A stretch of DNA of 64,000 nt from Williamsia sp. CHRR-6 (GTDB lineage: Bacteria > Actinomycetota > Actinomycetes > Mycobacteriales > Mycobacteriaceae): contig NZ_JAHCSG010000001.1 in the NCBI RefSeq assembly GCF_018474015.1, positions 310,001-374,000 on the forward strand. Direction: 5' to 3'. The translations under genes and the position numbers were made by a program. Shown here piece after piece: positions 29,857 through 39,203 of this stretch; position 1 is the first letter of the stretch, and every line of letters starts with the position of its first letter. The notes beneath the pieces are model-generated. The model was not told the origin of the DNA. It ran no database searches and saw only the letters and a program-made list of their open reading frames with translations.

Positions 29857-30360
29857 TCAGCGGGTTGCCGAGATGCTCTTGGGTCCCCGGCCCAGTGCCA
29901 CGGCACCGGACTGGGCGATCTCGCGAATACCGTACGGGTCGAGCATGCGAAGCAACGCCTCCAGCTTGTCCGAGGTGCCGGTCGCCTCGACGGTGACCGA
30001 CTCGGTGGACACGTCGATCACCTTGGCGCGGAACAGATCCACGACTCCGATGACGTCGGCGCGAGTGGTCGCATCCGCGCGGACCTTGACCAGCATCAGC
30101 TCCCGCGAGACCGAGGTGGACCGATCCTGCTCGACGATCTTGATGACGTTGATCAGCTTGTTGAGTTGCTTGGTCACCTGCTCGAGCGGGAAGTCCTGCA
30201 CCGAGACCAGGATCGTCATCCGCGAGATCCCCTTGAGCTCGGTCGGGCCCACGGCCAACGACTCGATGTTGTAGCCGCGTCGGGAGAACAGCGACGAGAC
30301 CCGGGCCAAGACGCCGGGCCGATCCTCGACGAGAACGCTGAGGGTGTGGGTGGTGGCCAT
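29857..30360 (-). CDS. ilvN: Acetolactate synthase, small regulatory subunit
   Basis: Regulatory partner of IlvB that confers valine feedback. The 167-residue protein carries an ACT domain (residues about 4-80, TLSVLVEDRPGVLARVSSLF, RRGYNIESLAVG) and the C-terminal ALS_ss domain (ELMLVKVRAD onwards). Start and ilvB stop share one base (TGATG), so the two subunits are translationally coupled and made in matching amounts. Confidence 0.97.
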   Translation of the reverse strand: MATTHTLSVLVEDRPGVLARVSSLFSRRGYNIESLAVGPTELKGISRMTILVSVQDFPLEQVTKQLNKLINVIKIVEQDRSTSVSRELMLVKVRADATTRADVIGVVDLFRAKVIDVSTESVTVEATGTSDKLEALLRMLDPYGIREIAQSGAVALGRGPKSISATR

Positions 30361-32294
30361 CAGTGCGCCCCTTCCGATCCAGTGGTGTCGGTGCGCTGAC
30401 CGACGGCCTCGTGGATGTCGGCTGGTGCCGCCACCTCGTCACCGTCGAACAGCGGACGGATGCCGCGCGCGGCCATGATCTCGTCGTTGCCGGTGCCGGC
30501 GGCCACCATCGGCCACACCTGAGCGTCGGCACCGACGATGAAATCGATGACCACCGGGCGGTCGTTGATCCCACGCGCCCACTCGATGGCGGCGTCGACG
30601 TCGGCCTCGTTCTCCACGCGCCTGGCCGCACAGCCCAACGCCTCGGCGAGCTTGACGAAGTCGGGGATGCGACGCGAGTGGGTGGCCAGGTCAGTGCTGG
30701 AGTAGCGCTCCTCGTAGAACAGGGTTTGCCACTGACGCACCATGCCCAGGTTGCCGTTGTTGATCAACGCCACCTTGATCGGGATGCCCTCGATCGCGCA
30801 GGTGGCCAACTCCTGGTTGGTCATCTGGAAGCAGCCGTCACCGTCGATGGCCCAGACCTCCAGGTCCGGGTCGGCCATCTTGGCGCCCATCGCCGCCGGC
30901 ACCGCGTAGCCCATGGTGCCCAGGCCACCGGAGTTGAGCCAGGTGCGCGGCTTCTCGTAAGAGATGAACTGCGCCGCCCACATCTGGTGCTGACCCACGC
31001 CCGCGCAGTACACGGCGTCGGGGCCGGCCAGTCGACCGACCTGGGAGATGACGAACTCCGGCGACATCGACCCGTCGGTGGGCCGGTCGTAGCTCAACGG
31101 GTACGTGCGGCGGATGTCGTCGAGGTAAGCCCACCATTCACTGATGTCGGCACCGGTGCCACCGGTGGCCCGGTCGTCGCGGATGGCCTCGATCAGCTCG
31201 CTGATGACCGCTGCGCAGTCGCCCACGATCGGGACGTCGGCGAAGCGGTTCTTACCGATCTCGGCGGGATCGATGTCGGCGTGGATCACCTTGGCATCCG
31301 GGGCGAACGAGTCGAGTTGACCGGTCACCCGGTCATCGAACCGGGCGCCGAGGGTGATGAGCAGATCGCTGCGCTGCAGCCCGGCCACCGCGGCCACCGT
31401 CCCGTGCATGCCGGGCATGCCCAGGTGCTGGCGGTGACTGTCGGGGAACGCACCTCGCGCCATCAGCGTGGTGACCACCGGGATCCCCGTCAGCTCGGCG
31501 AGCTCACGCAACTCCGCGCACGCCTCGGCCTTGATGACACCGCCTCCGACGTAGAGCACCGGGTGCTTGGCCGCGGCGATCAGCCGCGCGGCCTCGCGGA
31601 CCTGCTTGCCGTGCGGTTTGGTGACCGGCCGATAGCCGGGCAGGTCCAGCTGCGGCGGCCAGGCGAACGTGGTCTGCGCCTGCAGGATGTCCTTGGGGAT
31701 GTCGACCAGCACCACCCCGGGCCGACCACTCTCGGCGAGGTAGAACGCCTCGGCCATGACGCGCGCGATGTCGGCGCCGGAGGTGACGAGGAAGTTGTGC
31801 TTGGTGATCGGCATGGTGATGCCGGTGATGTCGGCTTCCTGGAAGGCGTCGGTGCCGATCAGCTGACGGCCCACCTGGCCGGTGATGGCGACCATCGGGA
31901 CCGAGTCCATCTGGGCGTCGGCGATCGGGGTGATCAAGTTGGTGGCGCCAGGACCCGACGTGGCCATACAGACCCCGGCACGACCTGCAACCTGCGCGTA
32001 CCCGGTCGCGGCGTGACCGGCGCCCTGCTCGTGGCGCACCAGGACGTGACGCACCTTGGTCGAGTCGAGCAGCGGGTCGTACACCGGGAGAACCGCGCCA
32101 CCGGGTAGCCCGAACACAACCTCCACCCCCAGCTCCTCCAGCGACCGGACGACCGCCTCGGCGCCGGTGACCCGCTCGGGGGCGACGGTTGCCGTGCTCG
32201 CGCTACGGGAACGAGCTGACAACGGGGTGGGCCGGTTCGCGGATGCGTCGCCGGCGGGGGCGTTACCGTCGGAAGGGCGTGCTGGTGCGCTCAC
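30360..32294 (-). CDS. ilvB: Acetolactate synthase, large catalytic subunit
   Basis: TPP- and FAD-dependent condensation of pyruvate, the first common step of branched-chain amino acid synthesis. The 644-residue protein has the TPP Glu in [13 protein letters not shown], the FAD region, and the TPP/Mg motif [15 protein letters not shown]...NN. I place the start at GTG 32292-32294: GAGGAAAG lies four bases upstream and the protein then begins VSAPARPSD, like mycobacterial IlvB1. The first 45 residues are non-conserved. Upstream lies an attenuator with leader peptide. Confidence 0.96.
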   Translation of the reverse strand: MSAPARPSDGNAPAGDASANRPTPLSARSRSASTATVAPERVTGAEAVVRSLEELGVEVVFGLPGGAVLPVYDPLLDSTKVRHVLVRHEQGAGHAATGYAQVAGRAGVCMATSGPGATNLITPIADAQMDSVPMVAITGQVGRQLIGTDAFQEADITGITMPITKHNFLVTSGADIARVMAEAFYLAESGRPGVVLVDIPKDILQAQTTFAWPPQLDLPGYRPVTKPHGKQVREAARLIAAAKHPVLYVGGGVIKAEACAELRELAELTGIPVVTTLMARGAFPDSHRQHLGMPGMHGTVAAVAGLQRSDLLITLGARFDDRVTGQLDSFAPDAKVIHADIDPAEIGKNRFADVPIVGDCAAVISELIEAIRDDRATGGTGADISEWWAYLDDIRRTYPLSYDRPTDGSMSPEFVISQVGRLAGPDAVYCAGVGQHQMWAAQFISYEKPRTWLNSGGLGTMGYAVPAAMGAKMADPDLEVWAIDGDGCFQMTNQELATCAIEGIPIKVALINNGNLGMVRQWQTLFYEERYSSTDLATHSRRIPDFVKLAEALGCAARRVENEADVDAAIEWARGINDRPVVIDFIVGADAQVWPMVAAGTGNDEIMAARGIRPLFDGDEVAAPADIHEAVGQRTDTTGSEGAH

Positions 32295-32327
32295 TGCACT
32301 TTCCTCTGCTGGTCGGGGTGGGAGGGC

Positions 32328-32365
32328 AACAAAAAACCCCCGACAGCCGGTGGCTGTTCGAGGGT
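32328..32365 (-). terminator. ilvBNC attenuator: intrinsic terminator in the leader
   Basis: On the minus strand ACAGCC-ACC-GGCTGT forms the top of a stem. It is extended after two mismatches by ACCCTCG opposite CGGGGGT and followed by TTTTTTG. It lies between the leader peptide stop (32405) and the ilvB start (32294). A second pair, GGCGCGTC (32414-32421, within leader codons) with GACGCGCC (32366-32373), abuts the stem and may be part of the alternative fold. Confidence 0.85.
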
Positions 32366-32404
32366 GGCGCGTCGATGCTGGGGAGAGGTCTCGAAGAAGA
32401 CCGG

Positions 32405-32452
32405 TCAGGCGTTGACGCGCCGGCCGGGTACGAGGTTCTCGTTGAGCATCAC
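32405..32452 (-). CDS. ilvB leader peptide
   Basis: A 15-codon frame, [15 protein letters not shown], ends in TGA at 32405-32407 and contains two Leu and two internal Val codons. It begins GTG-ATG; the GTG (32450-32452) is seven bases after a TACCTT box, so it is probably translated from a leaderless mRNA. It stands directly before a terminator and ilvB. Ribosome stalling at Leu/Val codons under starvation would permit read-through by the classical attenuation model. Comparable leaders are described before ilvB in corynebacteria; this one differs in sequence. Confidence 0.75.
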   Translation of the reverse strand: MMLNENLVPGRRVNA

Positions 32453-32459
32453 GTGCGTA

Positions 32460-32489
32460 AAGGTAGGTCTGTGCAGGCATATCAGTCAA
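32460..32489 (-). promoter_or_regulatory. ilvBNC promoter
   Basis: On the minus strand TTGACT (32484-32489) and TACCTT (32460-32465) are spaced by 18 bases, a good vegetative sigma match. The expected transcription start coincides with the leader peptide's GTG. Confidence 0.8.
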
Positions 32490-32548
32490 CTTCCCGCACA
32501 CGGCGTCTCACATCATGAGACGACACGCGGCGATGCCACAATGGGGTC

Positions 32549-33070
32549 ATGCCTGAGCGCGAGCTTTCTGAGCGTGAGACCGACGCGGGGGTCGGAGCCG
32601 ACACCGAATCCACCACAACCGAGCCGACCACAACCGAGCCCACCGGATCCGACGGCGCAGCCGGGGCGACGGCTACGGGTCTGCCGCTGCCGGTGGTCTT
32701 TCGCATCCAACGGACGGTCTACTTCGTGGTGCCGATGATGCTCGTGACCACCCTGGTCTTGGCGGGCACGTCGCTGCCGCTGCTGGGCTGGACGATCGTC
32801 TTGCCGTTCGTGGCCGCGTTCTGGATCCATCGCATCCGAACCGTCGTCACCGACGACGGCATCACCGCCGTGGGGACCTTCTCCACCCGCACCATCGAGT
32901 GGAGCTCATTGGCGGGCCTGTCGTTTCCGCGGTGGGGATCGGTGCAGGCCGTCCTCACCGACGGCAGCAAGGTCCGCCTTCCGGCCATCGCATTCACCGA
33001 CCTCCCCGTTCTGTCCGTGGCCAGCCGAGGGCGCATCCCAGACCCGTACGCCGCAGGTCGCACGGAGTAG
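32549..33070 (+). CDS. PH-like domain membrane protein (CFP-6/Rv3004-like)
   Basis: A 173-residue protein. Residues 1-45 are acidic with Thr-Glu-Pro repeats. Two adjacent hydrophobic segments (about 56-72 and 77-91, [20 protein letters not shown] then [14 protein letters not shown]) anchor it. The C-terminal part ([39 protein letters not shown]) is a bacterial PH-like domain. The M. tuberculosis counterpart was found in culture filtrate as an antigen; its function is unknown. Divergent from ilvB and 71 bases before ilvD. Confidence 0.85.
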   Translation: MPERELSERETDAGVGADTESTTTEPTTTEPTGSDGAAGATATGLPLPVVFRIQRTVYFVVPMMLVTTLVLAGTSLPLLGWTIVLPFVAAFWIHRIRTVVTDDGITAVGTFSTRTIEWSSLAGLSFPRWGSVQAVLTDGSKVRLPAIAFTDLPVLSVASRGRIPDPYAAGRTE

Positions 33071-33141
33071 CATCAGCAGGGAAAAGGCCCGGTCGGCGGC
33101 CCCGTCGCACCGAGCGCCCCCACATCGATCGAGGTGAAGAC

Positions 33142-34989
33142 ATGCCGCCGTTGAGGTCGCGCACAACCACTCACGGACGCAACGCATCCGGGGCCCGCTC
33201 ACTGTGGCGGGCCACCGGCATGACCGACGATGATTTCGGCAAACCGATTGTGGCCATTGCCAACTCCTACACCCAGTTCGTGCCCGGGCACGTGCACCTC
33301 AAGAACGTCGGCGAGATCGTCGCCGACGCCGTGCGCGCAGCCGGCGGTGTGCCGCGTGAGTTCCACACCATCGCCGTCGACGACGGCATCGCGATGGGTC
33401 ACGACGGCATGCTCTACTCCCTGCCCAGTCGCGAGATCATCGCCGACTCGGTGGAGTACATGGTCAATGCGCACACCGCCGACGCCCTGGTGTGTATCTC
33501 CAACTGCGACAAGATCACTCCGGGAATGCTCAACGCCGCCATGCGCCTCAACGTGCCCACCGTGTTCGTCTCCGGCGGGCCGATGGAAGCAGGCAAGGCA
33601 GTCGCGGTGGCCGGGGTGGTGCATCCGTCGTCGGATCTGATCACGACCATCTCCGCCTCAGCCAACGACGCCGTGGACGACGACGCACTGCGCGCGGTCG
33701 AAGAGGCCGCGTGCCCCACCTGCGGATCGTGCTCGGGCATGTTCACCGCCAACTCGATGAACTGTCTCACCGAGGCCCTGGGTCTCGCGTTACCTGGCAA
33801 CGGCTCGACCCTGGCCACCCATGAGGCCCGCCGCGCCCTGTTCACTCGTGCCGGCGAAGTGATCGTGGACGCCGCCACCCGGTATTACCGCGACGACGAC
33901 GAGTCGGTGCTGCCCCGCAACGTGGCCACCGCCACGGCGTTTCGCAACGCGATGGCGCTCGACGTCGCGATGGGCGGATCGACGAACACGGTGCTGCACA
34001 TCCTCGCCGCCGCCCAGGAGGGCGAGGTGACCGACTTCGATCTCGACGTGATCGACCAGATCAGCCGCAAGGTCCCGTGCCTGGCCAAGGTGTCGCCCAA
34101 CTCCGACTACCACATGGAAGACGTGCACCGCGCCGGTGGAATCCCGGCCATCCTGGGTGAGTTGCGTCGAGCTGGACTGATCGACGACACCGCCACCACC
34201 GTGCACTCCCCTACCCTCGCGGCCTTCCTCGACGACTGGGACATCCGCGGCGGCACGGCGATCGAGGCCGCCACCGAGTTGTTCCATGCGGCCCCCGGCG
34301 GGGTGCGCACCACCACGCCGTTCTCCACCGCCAACCGCTGGAGCTCACTGGACACCGACGCCGAGAACGGCTGCATCCGCGATCTGGAGCACGCCTACAC
34401 CGTCGAAGGCGGACTGTGCGTGCTCAAGGGCAACATCGCGCCCGACGGCGCAGTGCTCAAGACCGCAGGTATCGACGAAGACCTGTGGCACTTCGAGGGA
34501 CCCGCGCGGGTGGTGGACAGCCAGGAGGATGCCGTGCAGGTGATCCTGAGCAAGACCATCCAGGCCGGCGAGGTGTTGGTGGTGCGCTACGAGGGCCCCT
34601 CCGGTGGACCGGGGATGCAGGAGATGTTGCATCCCACTGCCTTCATGAAGGGCACCGGGATGGGCAAGAAGTGCGCGCTGGTCACCGACGGCCGGTTCTC
34701 CGGTGGTTCGTCGGGGTTGTCGATCGGGCACGTCTCACCCGAGGCGGCCGCCGGCGGCGTCATCGGGCTCATCGAGGACGGCGACCCAGTCCTCATCGAC
34801 GTCAAGACGCGCCAGCTCAAGGTCCTCGTCGACGACGACGAGCTGGCCCGGCGGCGCGCCAAGATGGAAGCCTCCGAGCGACCCTGGCAGCCCGCCGCCG
34901 AACGGGAACGACGCGTCAGCACCGCGCTGCGGGCGTATGCGTCCATGGCCACGTCTGCCGACAAGGGCGCGGTACGGCACGTTCGCTGA
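33142..34989 (+). CDS. ilvD: Dihydroxy-acid dehydratase
   Basis: Last common step of valine/isoleucine synthesis, with an iron-sulfur cluster. The 615-residue protein is the E. coli-like long type. Cluster ligands sit in [10 protein letters not shown] and [33 protein letters not shown] and [17 protein letters not shown] are also intact. GAGGTGAAG precedes the ATG at 33142. M. tuberculosis keeps ilvD elsewhere as I recall, so its place across from ilvBNC is a lineage feature that completes the pathway locally. Confidence 0.97.
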   Translation: MPPLRSRTTTHGRNASGARSLWRATGMTDDDFGKPIVAIANSYTQFVPGHVHLKNVGEIVADAVRAAGGVPREFHTIAVDDGIAMGHDGMLYSLPSREIIADSVEYMVNAHTADALVCISNCDKITPGMLNAAMRLNVPTVFVSGGPMEAGKAVAVAGVVHPSSDLITTISASANDAVDDDALRAVEEAACPTCGSCSGMFTANSMNCLTEALGLALPGNGSTLATHEARRALFTRAGEVIVDAATRYYRDDDESVLPRNVATATAFRNAMALDVAMGGSTNTVLHILAAAQEGEVTDFDLDVIDQISRKVPCLAKVSPNSDYHMEDVHRAGGIPAILGELRRAGLIDDTATTVHSPTLAAFLDDWDIRGGTAIEAATELFHAAPGGVRTTTPFSTANRWSSLDTDAENGCIRDLEHAYTVEGGLCVLKGNIAPDGAVLKTAGIDEDLWHFEGPARVVDSQEDAVQVILSKTIQAGEVLVVRYEGPSGGPGMQEMLHPTAFMKGTGMGKKCALVTDGRFSGGSSGLSIGHVSPEAAAGGVIGLIEDGDPVLIDVKTRQLKVLVDDDELARRRAKMEASERPWQPAAERERRVSTALRAYASMATSADKGAVRHVR

Positions 34990-35007
34990 GCCGTCGTTAG
35001 CCACCGC

Positions 35008-35013
35008 TAGGCT
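35008..35013 (+). promoter_or_regulatory. Leaderless -10 box of the dienoyl-CoA isomerase-like gene
   Basis: TAGGCT ends seven bases before the ATG at 35021 and follows the ilvD stop, giving this gene its own start point. Confidence 0.55.
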
Positions 35014-35020
35014 CAGCGTC

Positions 35021-35833
35021 ATGACCGATTGGACTGCATTCACCGTCTCGCTCACCGACCACGTCGCGCGAGTGACGTTGATCGGGCCCGGCAAGGGCAA
35101 CGTCATGGGTCGCGCCTTCTGGACCGAGCTGCCACAGGTGTTCGCCGAACTCGACGACGACCCGCAGGTCCGCGCGGTGGTGTTGGCAGGATCGGGCACG
35201 AACTTCTCGTTCGGCCTCGACCTGGCCGAGATGGGCGGCGAGTTCACACCGTTGATGACAGAGCAGGCGCTGGCCGGGCCACGCTCGCGGTTTCATTCGC
35301 TGGTGAAGTCGATGCAGGCGGCAGTGACCGCCGTGGCCGAGAGTCGAGTGCCGGTGATCGCTGCCGTCCAGGGCTGGTGCGTCGGTGGCGGGGTGGACCT
35401 CATCGCCGCCGCCGACATCCGCTACGCCGCACCCGATGCGAAATTCAGTGTGCGCGAGGCGAAGATCGGCATCGTCGCCGACATCGGGTCACTGCAACGG
35501 CTGCCTCCGATCATCGGTGAGGGACATCTGCGCGAGCTCGCCTACACCGGCAAGGACATCGACGCCGAGCGTGCCGCGGCGATCAACCTGGTCAACGACG
35601 TGGTGACTGATCCGCTGGCCACCGCACACGCCACCGCGCAGGAGATCGCCGCCAACCCGCCGTTGGTGGTCCAAGGTGTCAAAGACGTCCTCGACCGTGA
35701 GCGGGCCGCGGTGGTGGCCGACGGGCTCAAGTACGTGTCCGCCTGGAACGCGGCCTTCCTGCCGTCGAAGGATCTCGTCGAGGGGATCGCGGCGGTGTTC
35801 GAGAAGCGAGCGCCCACGTTCCGTGGCGAGTAG
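35021..35833 (+). CDS. Crotonase, delta3,5-delta2,4-dienoyl-CoA isomerase (ECH1)-like
   Basis: A 270-residue crotonase. Oxyanion segments NFSFGLDLAEM and CVGGGVDLIAA are present. Three acidic residues, Asp126, Glu146 (SVREAKIG) and Asp154 (VADIGSLQRLP), have exactly the 20- and 8-residue spacing of Asp176, Glu196 and Asp204 of rat ECH1, the catalytic set for shifting 3,5-dienoyl-CoA. I therefore infer an auxiliary beta-oxidation isomerase for unsaturated fatty acids. Its start is 31 bases after the ilvD stop, but a TAGGCT box suggests independent leaderless transcription. Confidence 0.88.
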   Translation: MTDWTAFTVSLTDHVARVTLIGPGKGNVMGRAFWTELPQVFAELDDDPQVRAVVLAGSGTNFSFGLDLAEMGGEFTPLMTEQALAGPRSRFHSLVKSMQAAVTAVAESRVPVIAAVQGWCVGGGVDLIAAADIRYAAPDAKFSVREAKIGIVADIGSLQRLPPIIGEGHLRELAYTGKDIDAERAAAINLVNDVVTDPLATAHATAQEIAANPPLVVQGVKDVLDRERAAVVADGLKYVSAWNAAFLPSKDLVEGIAAVFEKRAPTFRGE

Positions 35834-35851
35834 AGCCCGCGCAGCCTCGGC

Positions 35852-36541
35852 TCAGGCCTCGAGCTCGCCCGCGACCTTGCGTTCGACGTCGGCGTAGGAC
35901 GCTGCGGGCAGCGACACCAACCCGTCGAGTTCGGCGCGTGCCTTGCGGTATGCCGTCTGCCGCTCGGCGGGAGTGCCCGCCGAGTCCAGCGCCACCCGCA
36001 GCAGCGACTGGGCCCGCACCAGCCGATCCCGTTCGGTCTCACTGAAGTCGCCGCGCTTGCGACGGCGGGCCTCCGATTCCGCCGCGTCGAAGGCGATGGC
36101 ATAGTCGTGCACCGCTGACCGGTAGGCCGTCAATGCGCCCTCCCGACCGACCAACTCCTCGGCGGTGTCGGGTCTGATCGCGTCGGCCTCACGCTTGGCT
36201 CGATGAAAAGCCACCGTCAGCGACTCACGCATGTCGGTCATCATCGGGTACTCCAGCATCGTCACCACGTCGGTCTCGTAGCCGAACCATCTCTCGTCCA
36301 CCGCATCGTGCTCGGCGAGAACCCTGTTCGCAGTGCGCAGTTGGACCTCGCGATCCATCGACTCGCGCGCTCCTGCCTCCAGCACAGCGGCCTTGGCCGC
36401 GTGTTTGATGCGGTATCGCTCGAGTCGACGCTCCTCGCGCCGGTCGTTGGCGGCCATGATCGCCCGACCGCCCCCAGCGATCGAACCACCGAAGACGAAC
36501 AACAACCACCAGTACGAACTGAGGAATTGCACAACGCTCAC
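35852..36541 (-). CDS. Conserved hypothetical single-TM protein with charged helical body
   Basis: About 229 residues, not recognised. One N-terminal membrane helix (SYWWLLFVFGGSIAGGG region, residues about 7-25) is followed by a long highly charged, mostly helical region (NDRREERRLERYRIKHAAK...), likely coiled coil facing the cytosol. No enzyme motif is visible. Start uncertain: GTG at 36539-36541 chosen, a TTG four codons upstream is possible. Convergent with the ECH1-like gene and 62 bases downstream of the DoxX gene stop on the same strand. Confidence 0.7.
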   Translation of the reverse strand: MSVVQFLSSYWWLLFVFGGSIAGGGRAIMAANDRREERRLERYRIKHAAKAAVLEAGARESMDREVQLRTANRVLAEHDAVDERWFGYETDVVTMLEYPMMTDMRESLTVAFHRAKREADAIRPDTAEELVGREGALTAYRSAVHDYAIAFDAAESEARRRKRGDFSETERDRLVRAQSLLRVALDSAGTPAERQTAYRKARAELDGLVSLPAASYADVERKVAGELEA

Positions 36542-36603
36542 TCGGCTACCCAATCATGTGTCCGCCTGCGAGGCGACCCAGTTCGACCGCCGGGATCACC
36601 GAT

Positions 36604-37842
36604 CTAGCGAAGCGGCGGGTTACCCGGCGAGGTGAAGGGGTTGGTGCCGTTGAAGACGATCCAGATGGCCACAGGCACCGCGATTCCCACCACCAGGCAC
36701 GCCACCGAACCCACGCCGGGCCGTCGGGCCCAGCCCCGACCGAAGTCCAACGACCACCGACCTGGCCCCGCCACGATGATCGCTGCCGCGGCCGCGGCGA
36801 TGAACAGCTCGTATTCGACACCAGCGTGCTGAAAGTCGGGGTCACTGGCGAAGAACCACACGCCACCGGCCAACGTCGCCTTGTACGTGGCGGCGATGAT
36901 CATCACCCCGAGTACCGCGGATCCAGCGACGGGGGTGAGCAGACCGAGCACCAACATCAGTCCGCCCAGCGACTCCGAGAGGGCACCGACGATGGCCAAG
37001 GGCTTGGCGGCGTCGGAGCGGAACCCGATGTCGGTGTTGGCGGGGTTGGTCAAGAAGTCCTCAAAACCGCTCAGACGCGGCCCGTTCCACCACCCGAAGA
37101 GCTTCTGCGCGCCGTGCGCCATCGCGATCATCCCGACGGCCACGCGCAACAGCAGCAGACCGAGGTCGGTGGTCCCGCGGCGTGCGGCCAGCGTGGCCGC
37201 CGCCAGGTCTTCCTCGAGCTGACCGCGCGTCCGGGCCTGGACGGCAGCGGCGTCGGCGCGGGTGACTGCAGCCTCGTCCGTCGCGCTACGTGCACCTCTG
37301 CGGCCACGCTTGTCTATGGTCACCGGGCGGGTGGCCGACTCGTCGATGTCGTCAGGTGCCGTGGTCGAGGATGCCGCGGCCGCGAAATCCTCGTCGAACA
37401 CCTCGGTCACCGCATCGTCGTCGATCCCGGCGGCATCGCGCCCTGCCTGCTCGGCACGGTCGGACACCGCATACCGGTTGTGCTCACGATGGAAGGCATC
37501 GCGATCGACCGGCGCGGCTCGCCCGGCGCGCGGTGCCACGATGGCGGTGGTCTCGGCGTCGGTGTCGTCGTCCCAGTACGGCGGGCGTTTGGCGCGCCCG
37601 GCCGAGGCCGTCAGATGACCGGGCTCACCGTCGGCGATGGCTCCGGGGTCGCGGTCATCGCGTGGACCGCGAGCCCCACGCCGGTACGGCTGGTATCCAT
37701 ATACGCCGTCGGGGTCGGTCGATGGTCCTTGATCGGCCGGAGCACCGGCGTCTCGCGCCTCGGCGGCGGGGATGCGAATGGTCCCCGTCGGCTCGTCGTA
37801 CGGACTGCTGCCCTGCGCGCGGTCGCGATCTCGTTCGCTCAC
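36604..37842 (-). CDS. DoxX-family membrane protein with long charged N-terminal extension
   Basis: About 412 residues. Residues 1-220 are hydrophilic, acidic and low in complexity (disordered, with DDIDES- and RDRD-type runs). The DoxX domain follows: GLLLLRVAVGMIAMAHGAQKLFGW, then helices in SESLGGLMLVLGLLTPVAGSAV and VMIIAATYKATL. The relative at this locus is Rv3005c, part of a membrane oxidoreductase complex (SodA-DoxX-SseA) in M. tuberculosis; here only DoxX is present. GTG at 37842 chosen, 90 bases before the divergent LppZ-like gene; the frame is open to 37896. Confidence 0.82.
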   Translation of the reverse strand: MSERDRDRAQGSSPYDEPTGTIRIPAAEARDAGAPADQGPSTDPDGVYGYQPYRRGARGPRDDRDPGAIADGEPGHLTASAGRAKRPPYWDDDTDAETTAIVAPRAGRAAPVDRDAFHREHNRYAVSDRAEQAGRDAAGIDDDAVTEVFDEDFAAAASSTTAPDDIDESATRPVTIDKRGRRGARSATDEAAVTRADAAAVQARTRGQLEEDLAAATLAARRGTTDLGLLLLRVAVGMIAMAHGAQKLFGWWNGPRLSGFEDFLTNPANTDIGFRSDAAKPLAIVGALSESLGGLMLVLGLLTPVAGSAVLGVMIIAATYKATLAGGVWFFASDPDFQHAGVEYELFIAAAAAAIIVAGPGRWSLDFGRGWARRPGVGSVACLVVGIAVPVAIWIVFNGTNPFTSPGNPPLR

Positions 37843-37919
37843 CAGTTCACCATATGCCAGGCCGCCATCGGCCAGGGCCGACCGCGCCCGCGCCAACCGG
37901 CCCGGAACGCGAGATCACC

Positions 37920-37925
37920 TACCCT
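37920..37925 (+). promoter_or_regulatory. Leaderless -10 box of the LppZ-like gene
   Basis: TACCCT ends six bases before the ATG at 37932. Confidence 0.5.
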
Positions 37926-37931
37926 GGGTTC

Positions 37932-39071
37932 ATGTCCGCACTCGCGCGCCGGATCCGCGCCGCCACCATCGCTGTGGTGGCCTCCAGCTGCCTGCTCGCC
38001 GGGTGTGCCGACTTCAGCGCCACCGACCGCAGCCGGTCGGCAGGTGAGTTCTCCCCCGACGACAAGACCGCAGTCCTACCCTCACCGCCGGCGCCGTCGA
38101 TTCCCAGCGAGACGCCCGACGGACCCCAGCCGACCGGCCCCTGTGTGGATCCCGACCCGGCGGTCATCGCGACCTGCCTCGACAGCACCTCTGCGGTGCT
38201 GCCTGGCCAGGACCCGCAGGGCACCGCGACGGTGGTGTCCGAGCGTCGCACCGGCAACATCATCGCCACCCGCCGCAACGGGCCCAAGACCATACTGGCC
38301 ACCATCCCGGTCGATGCTGGTGGCGACGGTGGTCTGATGGATTTCGCACCGTCTCCTGCCTACCAAGAGGATCGGCTGTTCTACGCCTACATCTCCACGC
38401 CCACCGACAACCGGGTGGTGCGCGTGGCGCCGGGCGATGCGCCCAAACCGATCCTCGTCGGCATTCCCAAGGGCCCCACCGGGAACGTGGGTTCCCTCCG
38501 GTTCCGGTCTCCCGACGAGTTGCTGGTGGCCACCGGTGACGCCGGGAACCCCGCCGCCGCAGCCGATCCGGCGTCGCTGGCCGGCAAACTGCTCTCGATC
38601 ACCGACCTCACCTCGGGCAACTCCACCCGACCCAAGATCGTGGCGTCGGGACTCGGCACCAATGCCACCATCTGCAGCAACGTCACCACCGGGCGTCTTT
38701 ACCTCACCGATCGAGCCCCCACCGAGGACCGACTACAGGTGATCGACACCAGCGGCACCCTGCGGCCGTTGTGGACGTGGCCGGACAAGCCGCAGATCTC
38801 CGGGTGCGCCGCGGTGGGTGACACCGTGGCCGTGACCACCGCGCGGACCCAACATGTCGAATTGCTCAGCGAACCCACCCGAGAGAAGCCGACGGTCACC
38901 AAACCTGTTGTGGCACTGGAGAAACGCTACGGGGCTCTGGGGCGGATGGCGGCGTTGCCCTCTGGGGTGTTCCAGATCGGCACCGTCAACAAGGACGGTG
39001 GCCGACCCGGGCCCACCGACGAGCGCGTGTTCCGCTTCATCCCGCCCACCCAGTCGCAGAGCAACGTCTGA
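37932..39071 (+). CDS. LppZ-like lipoprotein, glucose/sorbosone dehydrogenase fold
   Basis: A 379-residue lipoprotein. Signal peptide with lipobox LLAGC (Cys near residue 24), a Pro/Ser-rich linker, then a beta-propeller of the glucose/sorbosone dehydrogenase (PQQ-GDH B-like) family: GGDGGLMDFAPSPAYQEDRL with RLFYAYIS, VGSLRFRSPDELLVATGD, GKLLSITD and GALGRMAALPSG. PQQ-binding Arg/His residues cannot be confirmed. It corresponds to Rv3006 (LppZ). Anchored outside the membrane; substrate unknown. The same divergent pairing with DoxX is seen in M. tuberculosis. Confidence 0.88.
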   Translation: MSALARRIRAATIAVVASSCLLAGCADFSATDRSRSAGEFSPDDKTAVLPSPPAPSIPSETPDGPQPTGPCVDPDPAVIATCLDSTSAVLPGQDPQGTATVVSERRTGNIIATRRNGPKTILATIPVDAGGDGGLMDFAPSPAYQEDRLFYAYISTPTDNRVVRVAPGDAPKPILVGIPKGPTGNVGSLRFRSPDELLVATGDAGNPAAAADPASLAGKLLSITDLTSGNSTRPKIVASGLGTNATICSNVTTGRLYLTDRAPTEDRLQVIDTSGTLRPLWTWPDKPQISGCAAVGDTVAVTTARTQHVELLSEPTREKPTVTKPVVALEKRYGALGRMAALPSGVFQIGTVNKDGGRPGPTDERVFRFIPPTQSQSNV

Positions 39072-39148
39072 TCGAGCGCCATCGCGCTGGGCCTGCGGTT
39101 CACCCGCCCTGTGTGACCCGGCCCCGGTTCACGCTCCCCTCGTGACTC

Positions 39149-39172
39149 GCGCTCCGGGTACACCAGGAGCGC
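39149..39172. terminator. Candidate hairpin between lppZ-like gene and gatB
   Basis: GCGCTCC and GGAGCGC with a 10-base loop lie between convergent genes. No T-tract follows on either strand. Confidence 0.4.
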
Positions 39173-39203
39173 ACGGCACAGGGTGGAGCGAGAACCGTTG
39201 GGG

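Noticed and set aside
30363-32108. A 581-codon plus-strand frame across ilvB
   Set aside because: Shadow frame; ilvB on the opposite strand has full family motifs.
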